NCBI GenBank assembly: GCA_034096865.1
Contig: JAWQFJ010006323.1
Coordinates: forward strand, 1 to 22,500
Direction: 5' to 3'
From: Theodoxus fluviatilis
Taxonomy: Eukaryota > Mollusca > Gastropoda > Cycloneritida > Neritidae
DNA length: 22,500 nt
Shown: piece by piece, positions 9,946 to 22,500 of the stretch
Layout of the letters: each line of letters starts with the position of its first letter
Numbering within the stretch: the stretch's first letter is position 1
Position numbers and translations under genes: made by a program
Notes under the pieces: model-generated
Databases searched by the model: none
Told to the model about the DNA's origin: nothing
The model's input: only the letters and a program-made list of their open reading frames with translations

Positions 9946-10364
9946 TGCGTACGTGGGTATAAATCTGTTTCCATCTAGTCGACTCTTCAGTGCAACTCGC
10001 GTCATGCTTATTTGTAATACAAAATACGAAGAGTCCTTTATCTCCCAACGATAATCCATCTTAGGGACAGGGATCCTTATTAATTCAAAGAAAGAAAACA
10101 CAAAAGTAGTCACTTCAAAACACAAAATAAGTTTTATTCTGGAGAGTGCGGAAGTGTTCCACGACGGTGCCTCTCGTCCCAAGATATCCTCCTCCCCTTC
10201 TCACAGGCACAATAGCTGGCTGCGGCACGATTTGCACGCATGGCACGGCACGACACGCACTTCACGGCACGTACTGCACGGATGACACGAGACAAGTGAG
10301 TCACTCCAGGCCTCGCCTTTGCTGGACACCAGGCACCTCAGTGATGACAAGCAAGACCAACGGA

Positions 10365-11111
10365 ATCCCATGCAGGTAACAAAAGTAATAAGATTCCCCA
10401 TTTAGTTTCATTTATTAAAAATCGAATCATTCTGGTTTAGCTTTAGAGTGAATCTCAGCAGAGATAAGTCTTCACCAGCTAAATCTGGCCCGCCCCCGAA
10501 AAAAGCCCCAACCTTGATTTATAATTCCCTCATTCAATTTTGACGACGAGAAGTTATTTGCGGTATATGTCCCGATGACAATGCATCTGAGACAGTAAAG
10601 CAGCTAATCAGATGTCATTCTACAAAGTTCTTGCGAAAGTTGACAAAATGAATGCACCTTCCCCCTGCCCCCTTCATAACAAATGTCTCTAGTCGAAGGC
10701 TTCTGCCCAGTCGCCGGGAAAAGTCCAGAACGGAAAGGAGCACTCGTAGCCACACCCAAGATGAGGGTCAAGAAATGTCGACGGATCCAGAGAGCCCATC
10801 CCATGGGCGGGAAAATGAGGCAGGAGGGCCTTGCGGAAGGAAAGAAAGTTGGAATGAAGGAAGGGAAAAGAAACAGACAGGCAGGCAATGACAGACATCT
10901 CTAGCAACGAATGACAGAATGCTGAGCACAAAATAGAGAAGAACCATAATTTAAGACGCTTTTCGAGACAAGAGTCTTCGCATCACATGAACCCCCACTC
11001 CCCTCCATGGTGGCCAGGTCACGTGGTTTAGAGGGTCGGCCTGCGGGGAGCATTGCAGCCGTCCCAGGGGCAGGAATCGTAGCAGGCGGTGACTTTCACA
11101 TTGCCCGTGGA
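10365..11111. other. Unassigned sequence right of the inverted repeat
   Basis: Complex DNA of mixed composition. Overlapping open frames of 70-95 residues on both strands at about 10600-10930 contain no domain I recognise, and their overlap argues against coding. Whether the right arm continues past 10364 cannot be tested because its partner is outside the window. Confidence 0.5.
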
Positions 11112-12216
<1,105 letters not shown>

Positions 12217-13588
12217 TCAATATATACATATGTATAAGTAAGCTGTCTGTCTGTGTGATGCTTATACGTTTCCACAGTTTTATTCCCGTCGACTTGAAAC
12301 TTGGTATGGGGTTAGGTGTGGGCTGGGGTTCAGGTCACCGGGTGGTAAAAAAAATGGTGTCGCCATGGTAACGGGAAGTGACCACGAACAAGAAGGCCAC
12401 CAAAAACTCAAAGTGCTCAGATTTGACCGAAATTTGGTGTGTATGTATGTTAAGTCAGACGATGAAGATCTGTGAACACATTTTTGGATTACCATGGTTA
12501 CTTAACGAGAAAAACAAAATGGCGGCTGAAGAATTTGGACGACAGTGTCGAAGGCGGCAAAGCCGCCTGAGACACAGGAGTTCCCATGGACTTGAACTTG
12601 GTATGGGGTTAGGTGTGGGTCGGGGTCAGGTCATTGTAGGATTAAAAAATGGCGTTGCCATGGTAACCGTAAGTGGGCACAAACAAGATGGCCGCCGAAA
12701 ACTGAAGGTGCTCCGATTTGACCGAAATTTGGTGTGTGGGTAGGTAAAGTCAAATGATGAAAATCTGTGAACAAATATTTTGGTTGCAATGGTTACATCA
12801 CGAGAAGAACTCAAAGGGCTCAGATTTGACCGAAATTTGGTGTGTATGTATGTTAAGTCAGACGATGAAGATCTGTGAACAAATTTTTGGATTACCACGG
12901 TTACTTAACGAGAAAAACAAAATGGCGGCTGAAGAATTCGGACGACTGTGTCGAAGGCGGCAAAGCCACCAGAGACACAGGAGTTTCCATCAACTTAAAA
13001 CTTGGTATTGACTTAGATGTAGGCCGGGCTCAGGTCATGGTGGGATTAAAAATGGCGTCGCCATGGTAACCGGAAGTATGCACAAACAAGATGGCCACAG
13101 AAAACTCAAAGTGCTTTGATTTGACTGAACATTGGTGTGTGGGTAGGTAAAGTCAAATGATGAAAATCTGTGAACAAATGTTTTGGATATCATGGTTACG
13201 TACTGAGAAAAACAAAATGGTGGCTGAAAAATTTGGACGACTGTGTCCAAGGCGGCGAAGCCGCTTGAGACACAGCAGTTCCCATCGACTTAAAACTTGG
13301 TTCATGTATGCTGTTAGGTGTGGGCCGGCGTTAGGTCATGGTGCGGTTTAAAAATGGTGTTATCATGGTAACCGGAAGCGGGCACAAATAAGATGGCTGC
13401 CGAAAATTTAAAGTGCTCCGATTTGACCGAAATTTGGTGTGTGGCTATTAAAGTCAAATGATGAAGATATGTGAACAAATGTTTTGGTTATCATGGTTAC
13501 GTCATGAGAAAAACAAAATGGCGGCTGAAGAATTTGGTTTTGTATGTTGCTTTGGTGCTTTCCACAGTGCCTGGCGGCGAAGCGGTTA

Positions 13589-13589
<1 letters not shown>
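12217..13589 (+). mobile_element. Helitron-like copy C
   Basis: It starts TCAATATATACATATG right after the CTCG end of copy B, then CTGTCTGTCTGTGTG and the conserved TTATACGTTTCCACAG. It contains about four units. A partial duplication at 12808-12900 repeats the stretch around CTCAGATTTGACCGAAATTT. It ends GGCGAAGCGGTTAG, with T for C in the CTRR end. Confidence 0.8.
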
Positions 13590-16043
<2,454 letters not shown>

Positions 16044-16224
16044 TCTCTATGGGACATTCTCATTAACGTACCCTGCAGGAGTTATTTTCGGCGCTCTCTG
16101 TCGAAAAACAACGCGTTAGGTAGAATCGCCTAGTTCCGGTCGATTTTTGAAGCGTCTGCACTGAATAGATATTTGCTAGATCGCTCAAAGTACATGCATG
16201 TGGGGGTGGAAAACAGTACTGTGT

Positions 16225-16365
16225 CATGTAAAGCTCGAATGAGAAGCAGCAGATAACTGTTTAGTTTTGGATTGAATTGACAATTTCGTTTCCTTGGTCT
16301 GGCGAGGACCGAAAATTCACTATCAAATCGAGTCGAGTGATCAACTTGCCCGCACGGCGTAATGT
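16225..16365 (+). repeat. Internal inverted repeat of the nested transposon, left copy
   Basis: Pairs with 17139-17284. Shared landmarks are CATGTAAAGCTCGAATGAG, CAGATAACTGTTTAG, TTGACAATTTCGTTTCC, TCTGGCGAGGACCGAAAATT and GGCGTAATGT. Differences are small gaps and substitutions. Confidence 0.85.
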
Positions 16366-16768
16366 ATAGCCTTTAGGCCTAACTTGTAAGATCGGGTCGA
16401 TAATGACAAGAAAATGGCATTAAAACACACAAAAAGTTTCATTACAACTAAAATCACCGATTATATTAATAAGTGACTATTTTTACACTTACAGCTAGTA
16501 CTCAAACTTTACAACGCAAACAAAACACACCTGCGGGGAGTGTCGTGGTCTCGCAATCGCATCAAAACTCGATGCACGAGTGATCGTTTCACTATCTGAT
16601 ACGACATGGTATTCCAGCAAACAAGCAACTACTGCAACTTCATGAAGTTATTGAAATCTCAAAGTGTGATGTCAGACATCGATTGACCGATCGAATTCGA
16701 CTGCAGCTGCCGGTTGCGTTCTCGAATATTTCGTCTGCACTGAATACTATAGATCGCTCAAAGTATGT

Positions 16769-16921
16769 GGGGGTGGAAAACAGTACTGTGTCATTTGCCA
16801 TAACCATCGTGGCAAAATTATTGATGGAAAAGTTGTCAAGCTACATGGCATTCCAGCAAACAAGCAACTACTGCAACTTCATGAAGTTATTGAAATCTCA
16901 AAGTGTGATGTCAGACACGAT
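16769..16921 (+). pseudogene. Possible THAP-like zinc-binding fragment
   Basis: A plus-strand frame of about 50 residues has protein-like composition: GGGKQYCVICHNHRGK, then KLHGIPANKQLLQ, then a stop just after 16916. The Cys-x2-Cys near the start followed by a Leu-His-x-Ile-Pro-like stretch recalls the first half of a THAP domain, found in P-element and Kolobok transposases and in host proteins; the later Cys-x2-His pair is not seen. The related copy at about 16205-16227 breaks off at GTCAT followed by GTAAAG, which looks like an exon end with a 5' splice site. The assignment is tentative. Confidence 0.25.
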
Positions 16922-17138
16922 TGACAGATGAGTTCGACTGCAGCTGCCGAATCAAACGTAAGCGCTGCCCCCAAGCTCGTTTAAGTTGCTTGTGATCGTT
17001 TCGCTATCTGATCCGACAATAATTACTAAACATTGATATCAAAAGCACTATTCAAATTTTTGGCGGGTGGTCTACCCCGCACAACTAAAATCTACGGTTA
17101 ATAATATCATCTCCACAAGCCGAACTACGTGAAGTTAT

Positions 17139-17284
17139 ACATTACGCCGATACGAGTGCGCGCAAGTTGATCGACTGGATGATAGTGAATTTTCGGTCCT
17201 CGCCAGACCAGGCCGGGAAACGAAATTGTCAATTCAAGCCAGAACTAAACAGTTATCTGCTGCTACTCATTCGAGCTTTACATG
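17139..17284 (-). repeat. Internal inverted repeat of the nested transposon, right copy
   Basis: Reverse complement of 16225-16365. The two copies are about 770 bases apart and could form a long hairpin in RNA or single-stranded DNA. Confidence 0.85.
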
Positions 17285-17627
17285 AAACATTATATCACAC
17301 TAGCTCGATCGTCTGCTAGCGTAGTGACTATGGTTCGATCGCGTACGTCTGCTAGCCAGCTATAACTACGTACGGTGAGGTTTGTTTACTTATCTTCTGT
17401 GGGTTTTGTGCATAAAGTATACGTTAAAACAGTCTAATATGACTATTTTCGATTAGTTTTTAATCTAATTAATCTTTTTGCATGCTTTAATGTCATCCTG
17501 TTGCCACGATCTAGCGATCATCCCATGAGCTTCTATTTTTACCAGTCTACCGGAACTAGGGGACGTAAAGGGACAAAACATGGGCTGTATTTCCGTTTCA
17601 GAAGTGAGAATGTCCCATATATATATA

Positions 17628-17630
<3 letters not shown>

Positions 17631-17704
<74 letters not shown>
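17631..17704. repeat. (GT)n microsatellite of copy F
   Basis: About 37 uninterrupted GT units in the position where all copies of this family have GT-rich DNA, upstream of the conserved CACTTATACGTTTCCACAG. Confidence 0.95.
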
Positions 17705-17706
<2 letters not shown>

Positions 17707-18515
17707 CTGTCTGTTTGTGTGACACTTATACGTTTCCACAGTTTTATTCCCATCCACTTGAAACTTGGTACGGGGTTGGGTGTTGGCCGGGCTCCGGTCA
17801 TGGTGGGGCTAAAAAAAGTGTCGCCATGGTAACCAGAAGTGGGCACAAACAAGATGGCTGCCGAAAACTCAAATGCTCAGATTTGACAGAAATTTGGTGT
17901 CTGGGTAGGTACATTCAAATGATGAAGATCTATGAACAAATTTTTCAGTTACCATGGTTACGTCACGAGAAAAACAAGACGGCGGCTGAAGAATTTTGAC
18001 GACTGTGTCGAAGGCGGCAAAGCCGCCTGAGACACACGAATTTCCATCGACTTGAAACTTGGTATGGGGTAGGTGTTGGCCGGGGTCAGGTCATGGTGGG
18101 GTTAAAAAAATTGCGTCGCCTAGGTAACCGGAAGTGGGCACAAACGAGATGGCCACCAAAATCTCAAAGTGCTCCGATTTGACTGAAATTTGGGGTGTAG
18201 GTAGGTAAAGTCAAATGATGAAGATCTGTGAACAAGTTTTTTGGTTATCATTATTACGTTATGAGAAAAACAAAATGGCAGCTGAAGAATTTGGACGACT
18301 GTGTTGAAGGTGGTGAAACCGCCTGAGACACAGGAGTACACAGGGTTATTCCCATTGACTTAAAACATGGTATGGGGATAGGTGTCAGCCGGGGTCAGGT
18401 CATGGTGGGGTTAAAAAAATGGTGTTGCCATGGTAACCGGAAGTGGGCACAAACAAGATTACCGCCAAAAACTCAAAGTGCTCGGATTTGACCGAAATTT
18501 GGTGTGTTGGTAGGT

Positions 18516-18669
18516 GGCGCGCAAGTGTGGTAGCTGATTTGGTTGTACTTATTGGGAATGGTCCAAGGCCTACACCGTGATCCTTTGATGTTCATGCATG
18601 CCCGTACCACGTCCCTGCCTGCAACACAGAAAGATAGTAAATGACACAGTTACTGTTGGTATGTCTATT

Positions 18670-18706
<37 letters not shown>
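18516..18706 (+). mobile_element. ~190-bp segment interrupting copy F
   Basis: In other units TAGGTAAAGTCAAATGATG is continuous; here TAGGT is followed by 190 foreign bases ending in (CT)n, then CAAATGATAAAGATC. Its right part matches 11112-11292. I see no target duplication or terminal repeats and a few unit bases are missing, so replacement or template switching is as likely as transposition. Confidence 0.65.
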
Positions 18707-18707
<1 letters not shown>

Positions 18708-18804
18708 AATGATAAAGATCTGTGAACAAGTTTTTTGGTTATCATTATTACGTTATGAGAAAAACAAAATGGTGGCTGAAGAATTTGCCTTTGTAAGCGG
18801 CTAG

Positions 18805-18876
<72 letters not shown>
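18805..18876. repeat. (TA)n tract after copy F
   Basis: About 36 TA units with one interruption, directly after CTAG of copy F. Copies D and E start with the same kind of tract, so this may be the stub of a further copy or the original target. Confidence 0.9.
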
Positions 18877-18880
<4 letters not shown>

Positions 18881-19237
18881 AACATCTCATATAAAGACCA
18901 TGTCACGAATGAGGAAGTCAGCAACAGGATCAGGAGAGCAATTGGACAGTACGAAGACCTGCTCTCAATCGTGAAAAGCAGAAAGCTGAAGTGGTACGGT
19001 CACGTGTCAAGAGGCAGTGGGCTGGCCAAGACCATCCTGCAAGGTATCGTACCAGGTGGGAGAAGGAGAGGCAGGCAGAGAAAGAGGTGGGCAGACAACA
19101 TCGAAGAGAGGGCAGGTTTGACCTTTGCTGACTCACAGCGAGCCACAGAGGATAGAGCTCGATGGAGGAAGATTGTCCGAAAGTCATCAGTGGTGCCTCA
19201 ACAACCCATCTCAGGGTTAAGAGACTGAACTGAACCG
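18881..19237 (+). mobile_element. 5'-truncated LINE tail (ORF2 C-terminus)
   Basis: A 357-bp insert flanked by ATATATCACG at 18871-18880 and 19238-19247. The frame is open from the first base: NISYKDHVTNEE, then KLKWYGHVSRGSGLAKTILQ (about residues 34-53), then GGRRRGRQRKRW, and ends in TGA at 19226-19228. This matches the region after the reverse transcriptase in many invertebrate non-LTR retrotransposons; a GHV...GRRRGRQ...W..D tail with a very short 3' UTR suggests the RTE-like group, with moderate certainty. Only nine bases follow the stop, ending in two CTGAA units (CTGAACTGAA). It is 5' truncated, so cannot move itself. Confidence 0.8.
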
Positions 19238-19247
19238 ATATATCACG

Positions 19248-19904
19248 CGCAAAAACACACATTACAACACAGACTTGTTAAGTTTTTCAAATCATCAGTG
19301 TGTCACTAAGGTACACAGTCTGCTGTCAATGGAAAATGTTGCATACCTAGCACAGCTGTGCATATGTTGCATAGTAGGTGCTTTTGGATGATATGGAACT
19401 ACTCAAAAATGGAACCTATCTATGGTGAAAATAGGGAATCTTAGAAACTACAAACAGTTTGGTGCGTACAAATGCATCACCCAAGAGTCTGTAGTAACCG
19501 AATAAGAAAAAGAAAAACAGAAACGAATGAGGACTCTGAAGCAATGTAAGAGTGCACTATGACATTTTCTGGACCGTGCATGACCAAGACAGACAAGCTC
19601 GACTGTCATGGCAAAACAGCTGAATTCTTCATACAAGCAACTTGTCCGAGTGGAAGGAAGGCATACTTCCTCCAATGGACATTGAAACCGACCAAACAGC
19701 TTTGCTTGCGTGACTGGAGACCATTGCCGAGGCCCGCATACCACGGGAAGACAGGACAGGAGACACCAAGTCTACGCGTTCTGCAGGCGGTGGAGGCACG
19801 CCTGTCCACAAAGACACGTTTAGTTTCAGACGGAAGTCACTCGCACGCAGCCGCAATGAAGTGCTATCGTACGCACTTCGCTCCTTATTCGGTGCCTCAG
19901 TGAG
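19248..19904. other. Unassigned sequence between LINE tail and minisatellite
   Basis: Complex DNA without recognised features. A plus-strand frame of 114 residues at 19559-19903 and opposing frames of 67-98 residues share the stretch; none has a recognisable domain, so I do not call a gene. Confidence 0.5.
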
Positions 19905-20615
19905 AATACGTCTCCTGCCTCATTTGGTCTCAGTTAGCCTCACCGTCAATGTGGTTTCTGCCATTCTTTACCTTATAGTCAGCACGACTGCAGTCTCAGA
20001 TCACCTCATTATCGTCACAACGGCAGCTTCAGCTTGCCTTGCTGTCGTTTTGGCTGCAGCTTCCATTCGCCTTAGTGTCTTTTTTATTGCTGCTGACTTT
20101 GATTCAGAGTGATCATCACTGCTGTCTCAGTGGCGTCATTACTGCTAGCTTACTTTGCCTCGATGTCGTCATGGCTGCTGCCTCAGTGGCGTCATTACTG
20201 CTAGCTTATTTTGCCTCGATATCGTCATGGCTGCTGCCTCAGTGGCGTCATTACTGCTAGCTTACTTTGCCTCGATATCGTCATGGCTGCTGCCTCAGTG
20301 GCGTCATTACTGCTAGCTTACTTTGCCTCGATATCGTCATGGCTGCTGCCTCAGTGGCGTCATTACTGCTAGCTTACTTTGCCTCGATATCGTCATGGCT
20401 GCTGCTCAGCGTGCCTCATTGTCATCATGACTGGTGTCTTACTGACAGGGTGGATGGTGGTTCAGTTTCCCGCATTGTCATCGTGATTTATGCCTGTTAA
20501 AATAGCTGGTGCCTGGGTTTGCCTCACTTTAACACGACTGACGCCTAAGCTAGCCTTACTCTCAACATGACTGGTGCCTTAGTTTATCTCCGTTGCAAGA
20601 GTATTGCTGCCTCAG
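19905..20615 (+). repeat. Degenerate minisatellite with 56-bp core
   Basis: From about 20123 to 20405, five near-identical 56-bp units contain CAGTGGCGTCATTACTGCTA and CTCGATATCGTCATGGCTGC. Both sides carry diverged versions of the same theme (GCCTCA, TGTCGTCAT, ACTGCTGCC), extending to roughly 19905 and 20615. The homogeneous centre with decayed edges suggests recent expansion. Its Leu/Ala-rich translation is a by-product. Confidence 0.9.
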
Positions 20616-20694
20616 TAAGGGAGAGGACATAGGAAGGGACAGGGGAGGGGACAGAAGGTGGGGTTGGCTGGGAATAGTGTTTCAAGGAACTCAC

Positions 20695-20826
20695 CAGCGG
20701 AGTGGAACATCGTTATCACGACGCAGTTGCGCCTGCCACCACGACAGCGCGTGGGTGGAATGACTCCGACGCTGTTGCATCCAGGATCTTCTACGGATGT
20801 ACACTGCACGCAGTCCAGACTGTTCA
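20695..20826 (-). CDS. Internal exon of a Ly6/quiver-like secreted protein
   Basis: A minus-strand exon candidate of 132 bases. It is preceded by TTTTCCTGGACGTTTTGCAG (acceptor AG at 20827-20828) and followed by GTGAGT (donor, 20689-20694). Both introns would be phase 1, as is common for extracellular modules. The 43 complete codons include LDCVQCTSVEDPGC and end NCVVITMFHSA. The cysteine spacing C-x2-C-x7-C-x10-C-x6-C and the leading Leu-x-Cys-x-x-Cys resemble the first part of Ly6/uPAR three-finger or quiver/sleepless proteins, which are GPI-anchored or secreted. Other exons are not seen in the window. This is the only likely host gene segment here; the surrounding repeats would then be its introns. 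Family assignment is by motif only. Confidence 0.55.
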
Positions 20827-20867
20827 CTGCAAAACGTCCAGGAAAACTACAGTTAGTGTTATTCACC

Positions 20868-21075
20868 TCTCTCTCTCTTTCTCTCTCTCTCTCTATTTCT
20901 CTTTATTTCTCTCTCTCTCTATTTCTCTCTCTCTCTATTCTCTCTCTCTCTCTCTCTCTCTCTCTATTTATCTCTCTGTCTCTCTATTTCTCTCTCTCTC
21001 TCTATTTTCTCTCTCTCTCTATTTCTCTCTCTCTCTATTCCTCTCTCTCTATTTCTCTCTCTCTCTATTTCTCTC

Positions 21076-21109
<34 letters not shown>
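20868..21109. repeat. CT-rich satellite with TATTT spacers
   Basis: Runs of CT broken at fairly regular spacing by ATTT (CTCTCTATTTCTCTCT type). It separates the Ly6-like exon from the reverse transcriptase remnant. Ser/Leu-rich frames over it are by-products. Confidence 0.95.
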
Positions 21110-22500
21110 AGAATAACGGAGTGGGCAGAAGACAATGGTATTATTGGGGAAGAGCAAGCGGGCTCGACTATATATAATGTGTTTGTTTTGCACTCAATAA
21201 TTGAAATATAGTTTTCTAGACGTAAGAAATTATATGTCGCATTTGTTGATTTTCGAAAAGCCTTTGACACTGTTAACAGAAGTGTGTTATGGAAAATTCT
21301 TGGTCGTTACGGAATGAAAGGGAGGTTACTCCGGATGCTCCAAGCGATATATTCAGATGTACATAGCAGCGTATGGAGCAACGGAAGCTACAGTGACTCA
21401 TTTGCATGTGACCGAGGGTTGAGACAAGGCTGCAAAATGAGCCCGATACTTGTTTTTCTTTTGGTGAATTATGTAGCTAAATTTGTGATCAAATGTGGAA
21501 AAAATGGCGTCCAGCTTACGCCAGACTCCTCATGTATATACATGTTATTATTTGCTGACGATGTAGCTCTTGTTTCTGACTCAGTGACAGGACTGCAGAA
21601 CCAGTTAAATAATCTCAGGAAAGCTTCCGATGCTGTAGGCTTTGAAGTGAATCGTGAAAAACAAAAATATTAGTATTCCGTAATGGAGGATATCTTACTA
21701 AGCAAGAGAAGTGATTTTTTGATAAAGATGTACTTGAGATAGTCAACGAATTCAGGTACCTTGGGACTTTGTTTACATCAAAATTGTCTTTTAATATGTT
21801 ACAGTATGATATTGTACAGAGAGCGAGGGCTGGAATGATTCAAGTTGCTAAATGCTTGAGAAAACTCGAAGGACTTCACCTGATGTTTCCTTTAAATTAT
21901 TCGATGCTCAGGTGCAACCTATACTGCTGTACATATCATAGTTGTGGGGTCTGAAAAATTGCTCAACTATAGAAGCTGTACATCTCCAAGCCCTAAAAAG
22001 ATTACTTAATGTGCCTCCTCAAGCTCCAAACCTAATTGTATATGGGGAAACTAGCAGACAACCATTGTACATAAATGCTACTGTCCGAGCTATTAAGTAT
22101 TGGTTGAGACTGTTGAGAATGGAACCTACCAGATATCCATTGAAAGCGTACAAGATGTTGCTACTTTCTGATAAACGTGAAAATTGGGCATACATGATTA
22201 AGAGACTGTTGTACAGATACGGTTTTGGAGACGTGTGGGAAACACAGAATGTACATAGAGAACATGAGTTTGTACAAGAGCTAAGGAGTCGACCCAAGCT
22301 TGAATACTGCTGTATGTGGTCTGATGCTCTTCAGGGAAGTACCAGGTATGCTTTTTATAGATTGTTCAAACCCACCTGGTTAAGAGAACATTATCTGTAT
22401 GTGTTGGACAAGAAGGTATTCCGTGATGTATACATTCATTTCCGCACAGGTTTTAGCAATCTTTTCGTCCACAAATTCAGATATGAAAAAAACGATCATG
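21110..22500 (+). pseudogene. Degenerate LINE reverse transcriptase, partial
   Basis: A non-LTR retrotransposon ORF2 relic starting inside the reverse transcriptase (RVT_1) domain at RITEWAEDN. Visible motifs: AFVDFRKAFDTVNR (motif A, Asp, about 21237-21279), GLRQGCKMSPI (motif B, about 21418-21450), LLFADDVAL (motif C with the catalytic Asp pair, about 21547-21573), and GFEVNREK (motif D, about 21640-21660). Thumb-like and C-terminal sequence follows to the window end, including RYLGTLFTSKL and a basic, Trp/Tyr-rich tail (from about 22040). It is broken by stop codons at 21209-21211, 21712-21714 and 21939-21941, and by frameshifts near 21660-21670 and 21890-21903. Endonuclease and 5' parts are absent, cut at the CT satellite. 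It seems distinct from the LINE tail at 18881-19237; the clade cannot be decided from what is visible. Confidence 0.9.

Larger units (their letters stand above)
8445..10364 (-). repeat. Right arm of giant imperfect inverted repeat
   Basis: Reverse complement of the left arm without its three insertions. Matching landmarks are: 8445-8700 with 5425-5680 (including the complex sequence around TTTCCATGGAAA); TG-rich 8700-9150 with the CA-rich left blocks; the 33-bp array 9214-9485 with 2169-2537; 9516-9617 with 736-837; and 9950-10364 with 1-415. Its inner edge at 8445 lies a few bases after the recognisable end of a DNA polymerase fragment. The outer edge is only known to reach 10364, because its partner leaves the window there. 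This arm is the empty-site reference for the left-arm insertions. Confidence 0.9.
16050..17617. mobile_element. TIR DNA transposon nested in copy F
   Basis: The ends TGGGACATTCTCA (16050-16062) and TGAGAATGTCCCA (17605-17617) are perfect inverted repeats, flanked by TA at 16048-16049 and 17618-17619. Removing 1568 bases plus one TA restores a normal Helitron-like start, a strong internal check. Inside are a long inverted repeat (16225-16365 with 17139-17284) and two sets of direct repeats (16605-16711 with 16844-16948; about 16152-16227 with 16732-16794). The TA duplication fits Tc1/mariner-type insertion, but the TIR does not match a family I can name. No full transposase is present. Confidence 0.75.
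16044..18804 (+). mobile_element. Helitron-like copy F, split by two insertions
   Basis: The first bases TCTCTA (16044-16049) follow CTAG of copy E. A TIR transposon occupies 16050-17617, after which TATATATATATTTGTGTG continues the 5' end. Without the transposon the start reads TCTCTATATATAT, as in copy A. Three units follow, the third interrupted at 18516-18706. The 3' end is shortened: after GAATTTG it jumps to TTTGTAAGCGGCTAG, so about 36 bases including one side of the terminal hairpin are gone. The copy is probably immobile. Confidence 0.8.

Noticed and set aside
16683..16931. 82-residue frame in the nested TIR transposon
   Set aside because: It crosses the direct-repeat blocks in a different frame from the more protein-like CVICHNH stretch and shows no recognisable motif.
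19559..19903. 114-residue plus-strand gene
   Set aside because: No domain, signal or repeat recognised; opposite-strand frames of similar length overlap it.

Overview
The window looks like repeat-rich intergenic or intronic nuclear DNA of an invertebrate animal, most plausibly a marine mollusc. Reasons: long CA/GT, GA, TA and pentamer microsatellites; no bacterial gene layout; a Polinton-type DNA polymerase remnant; non-LTR retrotransposon remnants; a spliced Ly6/quiver-like exon; and non-autonomous Helitron-like elements built from tandem core units with a 5' microsatellite, an architecture described in bivalves (pearl/DINE-like elements). The phylum is inferred. No intact gene is seen.

Layout. 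(1) Bases 1-10364 form a very large imperfect inverted repeat: left arm 1-5680 pairs with right arm 8445-10364, about 95% identical in the complex-sequence stretches compared by eye, around a 2.76 kb centre. The left arm is longer because it took three insertions that the right arm lacks: a 1.3 kb Helitron-like element (838-2138), a ~396 bp retroposon-like insert (2802-3197) and a 1.7 kb composite insert (3356-5094) that itself holds a TIR transposon (3577-4970). The right arm therefore supplies an empty site for each. The centre (5681-8444) holds a G-rich pentamer satellite (5885-6655), unassigned sequence, and a fragment of protein-primed family B DNA polymerase (7791-8438) cut off almost exactly where the right arm begins.

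(2) From 11293 to 18804 five Helitron-like copies (B-F), all on the plus strand, lie head to tail. Each is made of ~298 bp units; the unit is an old dimer of two related half-units (about 130 and 168 bp), the longer one carrying an extra ~35 bp perfect-type hairpin. Copy F is split by a 1568 bp TIR transposon (16050-17617, TA target duplication) and by a ~190 bp segment (18516-18706).

(3) After 18804 come a TA tract, a 5'-truncated LINE tail with target-site duplication (18881-19237), a degenerate minisatellite (19905-20615), one minus-strand exon of a Ly6/quiver-like protein with good splice sites (20695-20826), a CT-rich satellite, and a degenerate reverse transcriptase gene (21110-22500) running off the window.

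The most interesting signal is the Helitron-like family. Its ends can be mapped from an empty site in the mirror arm and confirmed at a head-to-tail junction. Its 3' terminal hairpin and the hairpin in every internal unit share the core GCGAAGC. Its repeat unit carries a regular set of motifs resembling RFX, ETS, CRE/bZIP and YY1 binding sites.
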